This document shows, piece by piece, positions 13,682 through 23,216 of a DNA stretch of 64,000 nucleotides (position 1 is its first letter; each line of letters starts with the position of its first letter). A model generated the notes under the pieces. The model was not told where the DNA came from, did no database searches, and saw only the letters and a list, made by a program, of their open reading frames with translations. Position numbers and translations under genes: made by a program. The DNA comes from Dellaglioa kimchii (GTDB taxonomy: Bacteria > Bacillota > Bacilli > Lactobacillales > Lactobacillaceae), in contig NZ_CP170736.1 in the NCBI RefSeq assembly GCF_046115505.1, positions 1,364,001 through 1,428,000 of the forward strand, read 5' to 3'.

Positions 13682-16123
13682 ATGATGGGGATTAAGCATA
13701 AAAAATTAAATTTATTGGTGTTTGTTTTAGCGGCGACTTTCTTAGCTGGTTTTTCAAGTGTGTCAGCGGCAGAAACGGATTACAATTATGCAATACAGAC
13801 CGCACCAAGTGGGATCACTTTGAATGGTATATTTCAACCCGGAACTGGGGCTGGGGTATCTTCCGTTAGTAAAACAGTTAATTTAACGTCTGGGAATGTC
13901 ATAACAACGGATGCAAATGCTGCTGCAAAATCAGTTGTAACAATTACTGATAATAAAAATCAAAAGGCAGCTGTTTGGTCAACTGATGGTAATACATTCG
14001 ATTTAAATAAAGATTCAACAGCGTCAATGTGGGTATATCTTGGTAATGGAGGCGCTGCTGCCGGAGATGGTATGGCATTAGTATTACAAAATGATGCTAA
14101 AGGAAATGCGGCGATTTCAACTGGTAGTGGTGAAACATTAGGTGTTTGGGCTAATGATATATTGGCTGAGGGTATTTTTGGAACAACATCAGGCTATAGT
14201 AATGTTTCGACACTAGCTAAAACAGGGATACAAAACAGTTGGGCGCTAGAGTTCGATACCTTTAATAATGGTGGTCAAACTTCCGGGAATAGCTTTGATA
14301 ATACTGCTGTCACAGGTAATCACATAGCTAGTGGTTATCCTGGAGATACTAATAGTTATACACAGCAGAAAAAAGAAACGGGTTTTTTGCCAACACATAC
14401 CGCCTATTTTTACTATCAAAATCATCTTGGGTTAATTGATTATGGAGCCAATTTATCTAATGGATTGTGGCATCATTTGACGTTGAAATATTCTGCTGGA
14501 ACGAGTGCAACAGGCTCTATGACTTATATAATTGATGATAAAAATCCAAAAACAAATGTCATGACAGCAGGTAAGAGCGCAACCGTGTCAATTGATAAGG
14601 CTAAATTCAATTCGAATGGCGCAGTTCGTTGGGGATTCACTGGATCAACGGGTGGTAGTTATGAAACTAACTTGGTAATGTTTGAAAAAGTTCCAGGTTT
14701 AGTTGATGCAACTGCAACTCAAACAGTAACAGATACAACTCAAAAAAATAAAGATGTTACTAATGATGGTCTAGTACAAGCTGGAGACTCATTAGATTTT
14801 GTAACAAATTTAAAATATTTGGGTGGTAAACAAGACTGGAAAGCAATCAGTGCAGGTTTAAAAGTTCCAAATAATGTGACGTTAAAAACAGGAACAATTG
14901 CTTATTCAGGAGCAGCAACGGACTCAGAAACCATTGATTTAACAAAGATGTCAAATGGTGAAATTGTTAAGGTCCTTAAGAATGATTTATCAACAGCTAA
15001 ATATTCAAGTGCAAAAGTAACGCTTACAGGAACTGCTGACAAAGTTGCAGCGGATACAGTTGTTAATAGTCCAGTAAGTGAATTTTCTGGATCTAATGCT
15101 GTTATCCAATCAAATGCAGCAAAATTCACAATTGGAGGCACACGAACACTAACGATATCAGGAATTAATGACATCAAGGTCAATCAAAATGAAGCAGCAA
15201 CTATTGCCGGAACAGTAGTTTCAAGTCTTGGGGGAACTTTCCCAGCAGGAACGACAACTGCAGCAATTAAAGTCAATGGTAGTTACTCAGTATCAGCTAA
15301 CGTCGGAACAGACGGGAAATTTAGCGTTAGTGTTCCAAGTAATCAATTAAAGGTTGGTAAAAATCCATACACTGTGATTGCGACTGATCAATATGGTAAT
15401 CAAACAACATCATATACAGCTAATATTATTGTGAACTCTAATAAACCAACATTTACTTTAGATGATAGTGGTAAAACAGTTAATGCTCCTTATTCTTTGA
15501 GTTACCATGAGTCTGATGATAGTGCAACCATTAAAACGTACTATCAAGAAGGGTCAAACGCGCCTGTTTTAATGGAAACATATGATAATTTAAAAGTAGG
15601 TCAGGATCATTCTGGAACTTACAAATTACCAGATAACTTAACAGTTGGTAATCATGTTTTAACTGTTTATGCTGTTGATACAGACGGTAATAAATCAGAT
15701 ATGAGAACTATCACTGTTGTTGTTTCAGGTGCAATGGGTCTGACAACTAATGGTAGTTTAAATTTTGGGACAACTAAAATCCCAGGAAAAACGACAATAG
15801 TACCTCGCCAAACTGATTTTTCGGTGGCACTAGAAACATCACTACCTGGGACTTGGAAGTTAACAGTTTCAGCAAGTGATCTTATTTCAAAGAGTAATAC
15901 AATTAAAGATGCGATTGTGTATCGAGCAACAGCTGGAGACAATGCTCAAGTTTTAGGTTCGGCAAGTCTTGAAATTTTGTCAGGAACATCAACAACAAAA
16001 ACGACAACTGTACCATGGGCCAAAGATGCGGGCGTTTTAATCAAAGCTGATCCAAGTGAAATCCATAGTGATGCTTATACAGCACAGGTAAAATGGGTAT
16101 TAAGTAACACACCAACTTCATAA
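13682..16123 (+). CDS. large WxL-domain protein with L-type lectin-like domain
   Basis: An exported protein of about 813 residues. After the signal peptide (ending SSVSAAE), residues about 30-330 form a concanavalin/L-type lectin-like domain (GDGMALVLQND, SWALEFDTFNN, GLWHHLTLKY). A mid region (VTNDGLVQAGDSLDFVTNLKY) is of the kind found in lactobacillar lectin/WxL proteins. Two Ig-like modules follow (about 495-715), then a C-terminal WxL domain with TWKLTVSA and VKWVLSNTPTS. The early motif IFQPGTG matches the mature N-terminal motif of the small WxL proteins. I took ATG 13682, 8 bp after GGGG. It stands alone between terminators. A glycan-binding adhesin is inferred. The ligand is not known. 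Confidence 0.88.
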   Translation: MMGIKHKKLNLLVFVLAATFLAGFSSVSAAETDYNYAIQTAPSGITLNGIFQPGTGAGVSSVSKTVNLTSGNVITTDANAAAKSVVTITDNKNQKAAVWSTDGNTFDLNKDSTASMWVYLGNGGAAAGDGMALVLQNDAKGNAAISTGSGETLGVWANDILAEGIFGTTSGYSNVSTLAKTGIQNSWALEFDTFNNGGQTSGNSFDNTAVTGNHIASGYPGDTNSYTQQKKETGFLPTHTAYFYYQNHLGLIDYGANLSNGLWHHLTLKYSAGTSATGSMTYIIDDKNPKTNVMTAGKSATVSIDKAKFNSNGAVRWGFTGSTGGSYETNLVMFEKVPGLVDATATQTVTDTTQKNKDVTNDGLVQAGDSLDFVTNLKYLGGKQDWKAISAGLKVPNNVTLKTGTIAYSGAATDSETIDLTKMSNGEIVKVLKNDLSTAKYSSAKVTLTGTADKVAADTVVNSPVSEFSGSNAVIQSNAAKFTIGGTRTLTISGINDIKVNQNEAATIAGTVVSSLGGTFPAGTTTAAIKVNGSYSVSANVGTDGKFSVSVPSNQLKVGKNPYTVIATDQYGNQTTSYTANIIVNSNKPTFTLDDSGKTVNAPYSLSYHESDDSATIKTYYQEGSNAPVLMETYDNLKVGQDHSGTYKLPDNLTVGNHVLTVYAVDTDGNKSDMRTITVVVSGAMGLTTNGSLNFGTTKIPGKTTIVPRQTDFSVALETSLPGTWKLTVSASDLISKSNTIKDAIVYRATAGDNAQVLGSASLEILSGTSTTKTTTVPWAKDAGVLIKADPSEIHSDAYTAQVKWVLSNTPTS

Positions 16124-16170
16124 AAATAAAGGAGAGACACTAAACTTTTTAGTGTCTCTCCTTTATTTTT
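16122..16170. terminator. long bidirectional terminator between the lectin/WxL gene and pepF
   Basis: The arms at 16122-16144 and 16148-16170 pair perfectly over more than 20 bp (core GGAGAGACACTAAA) with a 3-nt loop. It overlaps both stop codons of the convergent genes. Confidence 0.92.
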
Positions 16171-17977
16171 AAATTTCTTTCGTTAAAGCAATGATTTTAT
16201 TCACGGTGTCATCTAAAAATTGAATTGTTTGATTGAGGGGCTCATCTGTAGTAATATCAACGCCCGCAACTTTAGCTGCTTCAATTGGGGCTAATTCGCC
16301 ACCTAATTTTAAGAAGGCAAGCCAAGCTTCTGTCGTATTTTCTGGATCCTTCAATAAATTCAAGTGAGCTTGTGTTGAAATGGCAAGACCTGCTGAATAT
16401 GTGTATGAATAGAGGCCCATGTAATAGTGCGATTGGCGCATCCAAGTTAATTCGGCTCCATCATTTATTTCAACATCTGGTCCCCAGAATGCTTCCAGGA
16501 CATGACGTTTAATTTCACTTAATTGATCACCATCAAACCCTTGTCCAGCATCAACGAGTTGATAAACTTCACGTTGGTAAGCTGCCTCAAGTAAATGGGT
16601 CACAAAGTTATGGAAATAAGTATTCGTTAACATTTTTGAATAAGCAAAACGTTTTAAACGAGGTTCACTTGATTGATTTTCAATTGAACTTGTTAATAAT
16701 AGTTCGTTAAATGTAGAAGGGGCTTCAACCAAATAAGTAGAAGGTTCACTACCAAGAATTGATTGGTTGTCCTGTGTTAAAATGGCTTGTCCTGCATGAC
16801 CGAGCTCATGAATTAAAGTATAGACATCAGCTAATTCGTTCGTCCATGACATTAAAATATAAGGATGTTTGCCATAAGGAGTTGTTTCAAATCCACCCGT
16901 TTCTTTACCAATATTTTGTGGAAAATCGACCCAACGTTCTGGGAACGAACGAGCAACCATTGCTTGATAATCAGCTCCAAGTGGCGCAACTGCATCGTTG
17001 ACATATTTTTTAGCTTCTTCAATCGAAACTTTAGGTGCGAAATCAGGATCTAAATCGATTTGTAAGTCGGCAAATGTCATTTTATCTAAACCACGAACTT
17101 CTTTGATATGTGCAGCATATTTTTGCATAACGGGCGCCAATTTAGTCATGATAGTATCAATTTGACGATTGAATAATGAACGGTCAACTTCTTGTTCCGC
17201 TAATAAGTAATCAAAAACTGAATGATAACCACGTAAAGTAGCGATTTTTTTTTCCATAGATACTTGATTATAATAGTTAGCCGCAATTGTATGCTTATAA
17301 TGATTTAATGTTGTTGAGAAGCTTTTAAAGGCTGCATGACGAATAGCGGCATCTGGATTATATTGGTACGTATTTTCATATAAAACAAATGACATTGGAT
17401 ACGTCACACCATTTACTTCAAAATCAGAAAAATCCATGTCAGCTGCTCGAGTCTGACCGTAAACTGATTCTGGTGCAGAAAAGTTAGGCTGGAAGGTCGC
17501 AAGGACTTGTTCAACCTCAGGACTTAATTGGAAGGCTTTTTGTTTCTTTAATTGACGAATGTAAGCTTTTAATTTTGGATTTGTTGCAACGACGTCATCC
17601 AATAATTTAACTGGATTTTCTAGTAATTCAATATCAAAGAAAACCAATTTTGTCGTAATTTCAGCAGAGAGTGCTTCAAAATCACGCATTAACTGATTGG
17701 CTGTTGAATCAGTAATATCAACTGCTTGTTGTAAAAATGCATAATGTTCAATATGTGATAAGCGAGTGTAAATATCTTCCAAGTCATTGAAGGCAGTATT
17801 AATTGGAGCTAGTTCTCCTAAATGGCTATGGTAAGTCGAAACAAAGGTTTGAACGAGGTCACGAACCAAATCGATATCCGTTTGAAATGCAAGATCATTT
17901 GGATAAATGGCTGTTAAATCCCATGTTAATTCTTCGGGCACGTCATTTCTATTAACTAGTTGGTGAGTTTTTGTCAT
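16169..17977 (-). CDS. pepF: oligoendopeptidase F (M3 family)
   Basis: A cytoplasmic zinc metallopeptidase that cleaves imported oligopeptides, at 602 residues the usual PepF length. The catalytic zinc motif HELGHAG (within TLIHELGHAGQAI) is clear, with the downstream Glu of ESA/FNE type in EAPSTFNELL. The N-terminal helical region begins VPEELTWDLTAIYPND, a typical PepF start. AGGAGG precedes the ATG by 7-8 bp. It is a single gene on the minus strand. Confidence 0.96.
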   Translation of the reverse strand: MTKTHQLVNRNDVPEELTWDLTAIYPNDLAFQTDIDLVRDLVQTFVSTYHSHLGELAPINTAFNDLEDIYTRLSHIEHYAFLQQAVDITDSTANQLMRDFEALSAEITTKLVFFDIELLENPVKLLDDVVATNPKLKAYIRQLKKQKAFQLSPEVEQVLATFQPNFSAPESVYGQTRAADMDFSDFEVNGVTYPMSFVLYENTYQYNPDAAIRHAAFKSFSTTLNHYKHTIAANYYNQVSMEKKIATLRGYHSVFDYLLAEQEVDRSLFNRQIDTIMTKLAPVMQKYAAHIKEVRGLDKMTFADLQIDLDPDFAPKVSIEEAKKYVNDAVAPLGADYQAMVARSFPERWVDFPQNIGKETGGFETTPYGKHPYILMSWTNELADVYTLIHELGHAGQAILTQDNQSILGSEPSTYLVEAPSTFNELLLTSSIENQSSEPRLKRFAYSKMLTNTYFHNFVTHLLEAAYQREVYQLVDAGQGFDGDQLSEIKRHVLEAFWGPDVEINDGAELTWMRQSHYYMGLYSYTYSAGLAISTQAHLNLLKDPENTTEAWLAFLKLGGELAPIEAAKVAGVDITTDEPLNQTIQFLDDTVNKIIALTKEI

Positions 17978-18140
17978 AATCGTAACCTCCTAAGGTTTGT
18001 ATGGTTAGTATTGTACCATTATATAGAATTAAATGAGCAAAAAAAGTTTATAATATAATCTTTGATTAGTACAAGTCTAATTAGTGGTTTAATTCATGGT
18101 TATTTGAGATTATGAATTAAGTAAAGGGAGGTAGAAATGA

Positions 18141-18479
18141 ATGAAAAAAATAATTATATTAATTATTGCCGTTATATTAGTTGGTGGTGGATACTTATAC
18201 TATAGGACTAATTACGCAACTCAGGATTACTACACACAAATAACAGAAACAGGTAAAGAAGTGGTTAATAAGGATCAAAATGGAAAAACGTATACCGATT
18301 ATAGATATAATCAAATGGCTTATAATACTAAAAATGAAGCTAAGAAATTAACGTTTACTGGAAATAAAGAAAGACCGTTACGTCAAGGTGCGTATTTAAA
18401 ATTAGCCTATAATGAAAAAAAGGGTGTTATTTCATGGGAAGAAGTTTCTAAAAAAGATCTACCTGTAAAATTAAAATAG
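18141..18479 (+). CDS. YxeA family (DUF1093) exported small protein
   Basis: A 112-residue protein with an N-terminal membrane/signal helix (IIILIIAVILVGGGYLYYRT), a short extracellular beta-rich domain (YYTQITETGKEVVN, YTDYRYNQMAYN) and the family's C-terminal PLRQGAYLKLAYN...WEEV segment. RBS GGGAGG is 8-9 bp upstream. Such proteins are often found near surface or bacteriocin-type genes. No function is established. It is monocistronic, closed by a strong terminator. Confidence 0.8.
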   Translation: MKKIIILIIAVILVGGGYLYYRTNYATQDYYTQITETGKEVVNKDQNGKTYTDYRYNQMAYNTKNEAKKLTFTGNKERPLRQGAYLKLAYNEKKGVISWEEVSKKDLPVKLK

Positions 18480-18484
18480 AACAC

Positions 18485-18533
18485 AAAAAAGCCTGTAATG
18501 AAGAGGATGTTCATCTTCATTACAGGCTTTTTT
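18485..18533. terminator. terminator between yxeA-like gene and pox
   Basis: Stem AAAAAAGCCTGTAATGAAGA with its complement around a 9-nt loop. The T run on both strands lets it serve the convergent genes. Confidence 0.9.
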
Positions 18534-18583
18534 AATATAATAATAACTATCTCTTAGGAATAGTTATTTTATTCGTGAGGGCA

Positions 18584-20335
18584 TTATTTTGAGTATTTCT
18601 CAATTAAATCATCTAAGACAAGTAAGTCTTCTGCTTCGTAACGTTTACGGTAAGCAGCGATTTCTTCAGCTGAGAAATATTTTGGATCAACAGCTAAATC
18701 TTCAACAGGAATGGCACGGTCGTCAGTGATTTTAACATCAATAACAACAGGACCTTCTGCTTTTATAGCTGTTTCAAATGCGGCAACTAATTCGTCATGT
18801 GTAGAAACTGAGATACCAAGGGTACCCATAGCGCTTCCGACTTGTGCCCAATCTGCGTCATTGAAATCAATACCATAGAATGGTTGACCTTCATCTTCTT
18901 GTTCATCTTGAATGAAACCAAAATGTTGGTTAGAGAAGACAATATTAATGACATGTTGTTTGTATTTTACTTGTGTTAATAAATCTTGAACAATCATAGC
19001 AAATGCGCCATCACCAACAAGGTTAAAGACTTGACGGTCAGGGAAGGCTGATTTAGCAGCAATTGCTGCACCCATACCATAACCCATTGTTGCAAATAAA
19101 GCAGATGTTGTGAATTTTTGTTTAGGATTCATATCTAAGTAACGTAAGCTGTTCATTGTAACATTACCAACATCAACTGCGAAAATGTCATCGCCTGTGG
19201 CATGTTTGTTGATTTCTTTAAAGACAGAAGCAGGTTGAAGTGGTGTTGTTGTCTTGTCCTCAAATTTCTTGAGGTAAGTACGCCAGTTAGCCATATCTTC
19301 AATAGTTGCATCGAAGAATGGACGACTTTCAACAGGATCACCAGCTAATTCAACAAAACGAGCTAATGTTTTCTTAGCATCACTGAGTAAAGCGACATCA
19401 ACTGCGTGACGTTTACCAATTTTTGATGCATCAATATCGATTTGGATAAATTTCATATCTGGTTTTAAGACTTTTTTAGTTTGTGAGAAAGGTAAATCAG
19501 CTCCTACAAAGACAACTAAGTCAGCGGCAGCAATTGCTTCATCAGCAGGTTTTGTTGCAACTCGGTAAGTTGAGCCTAAGTTAGCACGGTAACTATCAGG
19601 AACTGTTCCTTTATTGATAGCTGTAATAATTACAGGCATTTTAAAATGTTCAGAGAAAGCAATTACTTCATCAGTAGCACCTTTTGTACCAATACCAGCG
19701 AATAAAACAGGTTGTTTAGCTTCTTTAATAAGTGCTAAAGCCTCTTTAATTTTTGAATCATTTGGTTCAGGTAAAATAGGTGTTGTGTAATTGTGACCTG
19801 AAGCGTAATAACTGTCAGCATCGATATCCATCCAACCAAAGTCATTTGGAATTGTAACAACAGCTACACCTTTGTATTGGTAAGCTGTTCTGATAGCTTG
19901 ATCAATTACACGAGGTAAGCTTTCTGGAGTCATAACTGTTCTATTATAGACAGAAACGTCAGCAAACATTGGATTTTCATTCATTTCTTGGAATGAATCC
20001 ATGTTCATTGCTGTTGAAGCAACCTGACCGATTAAAGCAAGAACAGGAACGTGATCTTGTTGTGCGTCATATAAACCATTGAATAAATGTGTTGCCCCAG
20101 GACCTGCTGAACCAAAGACAACCCCAACTTTACCAGTTAGTTTTGCTTCAGCGGCAGCAGCAAGTGCCCCAACTTCTTCATGACGTACTTGAACATAATT
20201 AATGTTTTCTTTTTCTGATTCAAGAGCACGCATTGTTGTATTGAATGATCCACCGGGTAACCCATAGACATTTTCAACTTTCCAATCCTGTAATACCTTT
20301 AACATTGCAATTGATGCTTTAATTTTTTCTGACAT
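18584..20335 (-). CDS. pox: pyruvate oxidase
   Basis: A ThDP/FAD enzyme converting pyruvate, phosphate and O2 to acetyl-phosphate, CO2 and H2O2. It has 583 residues from the ATG at 20335, which has GGGGAT 9 bp upstream. A longer reading from 20356 lacks a ribosome site. Seen: the PYR domain with the catalytic Glu in VQVRHEEVGALAAAA, a central Rossmann-like FAD domain (about 185-330), and the ThDP motif GDGAFAMIVQDLL...NIVFSN (about 445-475). The arrangement is that of lactobacillar Pox/SpxB rather than acetolactate synthase. The promoter carries a perfect cre over its -35 box, so CcpA repression during growth on good sugars is expected. Confidence 0.94.
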   Translation of the reverse strand: MSEKIKASIAMLKVLQDWKVENVYGLPGGSFNTTMRALESEKENINYVQVRHEEVGALAAAAEAKLTGKVGVVFGSAGPGATHLFNGLYDAQQDHVPVLALIGQVASTAMNMDSFQEMNENPMFADVSVYNRTVMTPESLPRVIDQAIRTAYQYKGVAVVTIPNDFGWMDIDADSYYASGHNYTTPILPEPNDSKIKEALALIKEAKQPVLFAGIGTKGATDEVIAFSEHFKMPVIITAINKGTVPDSYRANLGSTYRVATKPADEAIAAADLVVFVGADLPFSQTKKVLKPDMKFIQIDIDASKIGKRHAVDVALLSDAKKTLARFVELAGDPVESRPFFDATIEDMANWRTYLKKFEDKTTTPLQPASVFKEINKHATGDDIFAVDVGNVTMNSLRYLDMNPKQKFTTSALFATMGYGMGAAIAAKSAFPDRQVFNLVGDGAFAMIVQDLLTQVKYKQHVINIVFSNQHFGFIQDEQEDEGQPFYGIDFNDADWAQVGSAMGTLGISVSTHDELVAAFETAIKAEGPVVIDVKITDDRAIPVEDLAVDPKYFSAEEIAAYRKRYEAEDLLVLDDLIEKYSK

Positions 20336-20384
20336 AATATAAATCCCCACTTTCATTTAAATAACAAAGTATCTTGTACCATCT

Positions 20385-20413
20385 ATTATTACACTTTATG
20401 GTACCGTTTACAA
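20385..20413 (-). promoter_or_regulatory. pox promoter with cre (CcpA) site
   Basis: On the minus strand TTGTAA (20413-20408) is followed after 16 bp by TAATAAT (20391-20385). The bases TTGTAAACGGTACCA (20413-20399) match the cre consensus WTGNAANCGNWNNCW at every position and cover the -35 box. An inverted repeat GTACCAT-N15-ATGGTAC (20376-20404) spans the -10. Confidence 0.8.
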
Positions 20414-20483
20414 ATGAAATGTATGAATAAAATAAATTTTTTTAAGACATCTATTTACTATATGAAATTTAATCAATATAACT

Positions 20484-20522
20484 AAAAAAGCATCATCAGA
20501 AGTTGTCTTCTTGATGATGCGA
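20484..20522 (-). terminator. terminator of the CNNM-LCP operon
   Basis: On the minus strand GCATCATCAAGAAG pairs with its near-complement around a short loop and is followed by CTTTTTT. One bulged base. Confidence 0.82.
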
Positions 20523-20538
20523 TTAGTGTATAGAGTCA

Positions 20539-21621
20539 TTATTTTCGAGTTGTATTAATTGTTGAATTTGGTAACAAAGTATTGCCCGTTTCTGCTTTAA
20601 CTAAATCTAAGGCAGATCTAAGTTTATCGGTAATACGTTGTTTCTCAGGTGTATCAGCAACTTCAAAAGCTTCACCGTTAATCATGGTTCCAGTTCCTTG
20701 TAAATGGTCAGATTTTGAATGATGCGTGGCAACACGATAACTAGTTCCTAGAGTCACTAAATCATCAAATGATAAATCTGTTTTCAATTGAGAAGACATC
20801 GTGTCTAAGAATTTTTGACTTAATAAGTTTTGTAAATTTGTACTTTGTAAGGCCACGGACATGATAATCTGACGTTGACGTTTTTGACGGCCATAATCGC
20901 CCAGTGGATCCTCATGACGCATTCGAGCATAAGATAATGCATCTGCGCCATTAATATGAGTTTTAACGCCTTTTTTAAAGTGTGCACCTTGATAGGTGAA
21001 CGATAGTGGTGGGGTGACATCAACGCCACCAACCGCATTAACTAATGTTTCGAGGCCACCCATATTAATGGTTGCATAGAAATCAATAGGGACGTTCAAA
21101 TACTTCTCGACTGTTTTAACAGCAGAAGCAGGACCACCATAAGCATAGGCAGAATTTAATTTACTTGGGAATTCTGATTCATAACCAGAAACCGCAACTT
21201 CTGCATCTCGAGGTAAACTGACTAACGTCATTGATTCCGTTTTAGGATTTAAAGTTGCGACAATTAAGGTATCTGTTCGACCGCCAACTTTTGCACGACC
21301 TAATGCACCATCATCGGTTCCTAAAAGGAGAATTGAGATTGGATAGCCTGATTTTAAGACTGAAGAAACGTTTCTAGCTTTGGCAACCTTTGTCGGCGTA
21401 TAAATTGAGTCAGCTGTTTTTTTAGCATTTGCGTAAGCTCTGTATGCATAAATACCGCCACCAACCAAAAGTAAGAGTAATAAAAGAAGAATTAAACGAC
21501 GTCGTTTTTTATTTGGTCTTTTCTTACCATTTTTGGGCAATGATGAGTGACTATTTTTACTTGGATTAGAAGTGGAATCTGTCATTGATTCCTGCTGATA
21601 TAGTTCTCTACGAGTAGGCAT
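20539..21621 (-). CDS. LytR-CpsA-Psr (LCP) family cell-wall glycopolymer ligase, copy 1
   Basis: A membrane-anchored enzyme of the family that transfers teichoic acids or polysaccharides from the lipid carrier to peptidoglycan. It has 360 residues: a basic cytoplasmic N-terminus (PKNGKKRPNKKRRR), one TM helix (LILLLLLLLLVGGGIYAYRAY) and an LCP domain. The domain has ILLLGTDDGALGRAKVGGRTDTL, the catalytic SLPRD motif and the arginine-rich DYGRQKRQRQ. It is about 35 bp after the CNNM gene, in one operon. A close paralogue lies at 37759-38838. Confidence 0.93.
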   Translation of the reverse strand: MPTRRELYQQESMTDSTSNPSKNSHSSLPKNGKKRPNKKRRRLILLLLLLLLVGGGIYAYRAYANAKKTADSIYTPTKVAKARNVSSVLKSGYPISILLLGTDDGALGRAKVGGRTDTLIVATLNPKTESMTLVSLPRDAEVAVSGYESEFPSKLNSAYAYGGPASAVKTVEKYLNVPIDFYATINMGGLETLVNAVGGVDVTPPLSFTYQGAHFKKGVKTHINGADALSYARMRHEDPLGDYGRQKRQRQIIMSVALQSTNLQNLLSQKFLDTMSSQLKTDLSFDDLVTLGTSYRVATHHSKSDHLQGTGTMINGEAFEVADTPEKQRITDKLRSALDLVKAETGNTLLPNSTINTTRK

Positions 21622-21656
21622 AAATATAAAATTCCCTCCAATTAGTAATGACTGAA

Positions 21657-23018
21657 TTATTTCTTATCAGTTGATTTTTCTTCAATTGCTTCTACCTGAG
21701 TAGGCGTATGTTTAACATTAAACCAATCAATATAGTTACGTTTAAACTCAATAATCTTAAATTCGAAAGCATCAAATTTGATGACATCGTTTAATTTAAC
21801 TTTATGATTTTCGAGAATGAAGCCTGCTAACGTAACACTTTCAGATGCTTTCATCGCTTTATTTTTAAATTTAAAGAAGCGTTCGAAATCATATAAAGTT
21901 GTTTTACCACTAATATTATATGAGCCATCATCATTTTTGATAATGTATTCACTTGAAACGTCATCAATTTCATCTTTAACCGTTCCAAATAATTCTTCGT
22001 AAATGTCTTTATCCGTTACAATACCACTGGTTCCGCCGTATTCATCAAGTACAACAACGATAGGTGTTTGTTTACTAATCATTTGGCTTAATAATGTTCT
22101 AATAGGTGTTGTTTCTGGTACTGTAATAATTGTTCTAAGTAGTTTACTAATTAAGACAGTATCATCAATCTCAGCTTGTCTAACTAAATCGTAGATATAG
22201 ACGTAACCAAGAATTTTATCTTTATCATTGTTAGCAACTACTGGAAAACGGCTATAACCCTGATGTAAATAATCTTTAACGACGTCGTGCACAGTATCTG
22301 TAATATCTACTACGTAAAGACTTGTTCGATCGACCATAATATCTTTAGCAATTTTGTCATTTAAATCAAAGGCACGTTGCATATAGACATAATCATCTCT
22401 ATCTAATTCACCACCTGAAACGGCATTTTGAGATAAAGATAAAATTTCTTTTTGAGTAAAGACCTCACTATTTTCATCAGTTGGCGTGATACCAATCATT
22501 TTAGCAACACGTGTTGCTGAGTTGTTTAATAACCAAACTAATGGGTAAAAGGCAAGATGAAAGTAGCGTAATGGTGTTATAACAACCATTAAAACTTGAA
22601 CGGGCATATCGATACTTAAGTTTTTAGGCACAATTTCTGTGTAAACCACTTCAACGTAAGTAAGGATTAAAACCCCAATAATTGCGCCAATAATGTTTAA
22701 TCCTGATTCAGAAGCAAAATGGAATAGTTTAAGCACATCTACAAGTAAAAATTCAATGGTTTTTTCACCAACCCAACCCAGAATAATACCAGCAACACTG
22801 ACACCAACCTGTGTTGTTGAAAGGTACTCATTCAAATGGTTAAGCATTTTTAATGCTCTTTCTTGTTTTTTTCGATTCCCAATACCTGCTTCGATATCAG
22901 CTTCGATGGCACTTGGACGTGCTTGGACAAGTGCAAATTCTGCGGCAACGAAGAATGCTGCTGCAAATAATGTCACAAAGATAACAATCAAATTGATGAT
23001 AACTGTACCGCTAGACAA
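21657..23018 (-). CDS. CNNM/CorC-type membrane protein (DUF21, CBS pair, transporter-associated domain)
   Basis: A 453-residue HlyC/CorC family protein. The DUF21 membrane domain has four helices (about 1-200; starts TVIINLIVIFVTLFAAAFFVAAEFALV). A CBS pair follows (about 210-345; IMVDRTSLYVVDI, VVVLDEYGGTSGIVT), then the CorC_HlyC FAD-binding-like domain (about 360-440). Relatives act in magnesium or other divalent-cation efflux, so the old hemolysin name is misleading. The start is TTG at 23018 with GGGGG 9 bp upstream. It heads a two-gene operon with LCP copy 1. Confidence 0.9.
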   Translation of the reverse strand: MSSGTVIINLIVIFVTLFAAAFFVAAEFALVQARPSAIEADIEAGIGNRKKQERALKMLNHLNEYLSTTQVGVSVAGIILGWVGEKTIEFLLVDVLKLFHFASESGLNIIGAIIGVLILTYVEVVYTEIVPKNLSIDMPVQVLMVVITPLRYFHLAFYPLVWLLNNSATRVAKMIGITPTDENSEVFTQKEILSLSQNAVSGGELDRDDYVYMQRAFDLNDKIAKDIMVDRTSLYVVDITDTVHDVVKDYLHQGYSRFPVVANNDKDKILGYVYIYDLVRQAEIDDTVLISKLLRTIITVPETTPIRTLLSQMISKQTPIVVVLDEYGGTSGIVTDKDIYEELFGTVKDEIDDVSSEYIIKNDDGSYNISGKTTLYDFERFFKFKNKAMKASESVTLAGFILENHKVKLNDVIKFDAFEFKIIEFKRNYIDWFNVKHTPTQVEAIEEKSTDKK

Positions 23019-23216
23019 TTTTTGTGTCCCCCATAATTAAGTTATATTTTTAAGTTCGTATCTTTCTATTTTACCATTAAACATAAGGATTGTCGTTTAG
23101 TCTGAAGGAACAATTCAGATAATCTTAAACTTTTTACTTATAGGATAGTAATTTAAGTGTAAATTCATTATAATAGAACTATAAAGAAAAAATACAGATT
23201 AATAACGGAGGCTATC

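Noticed and set aside
13682..16123. The GTCAA/TTGAC promoter element upstream of the lectin/WxL gene
   Set aside because: I scanned 13469-13681 and found no pair of arms at 29-bp spacing.
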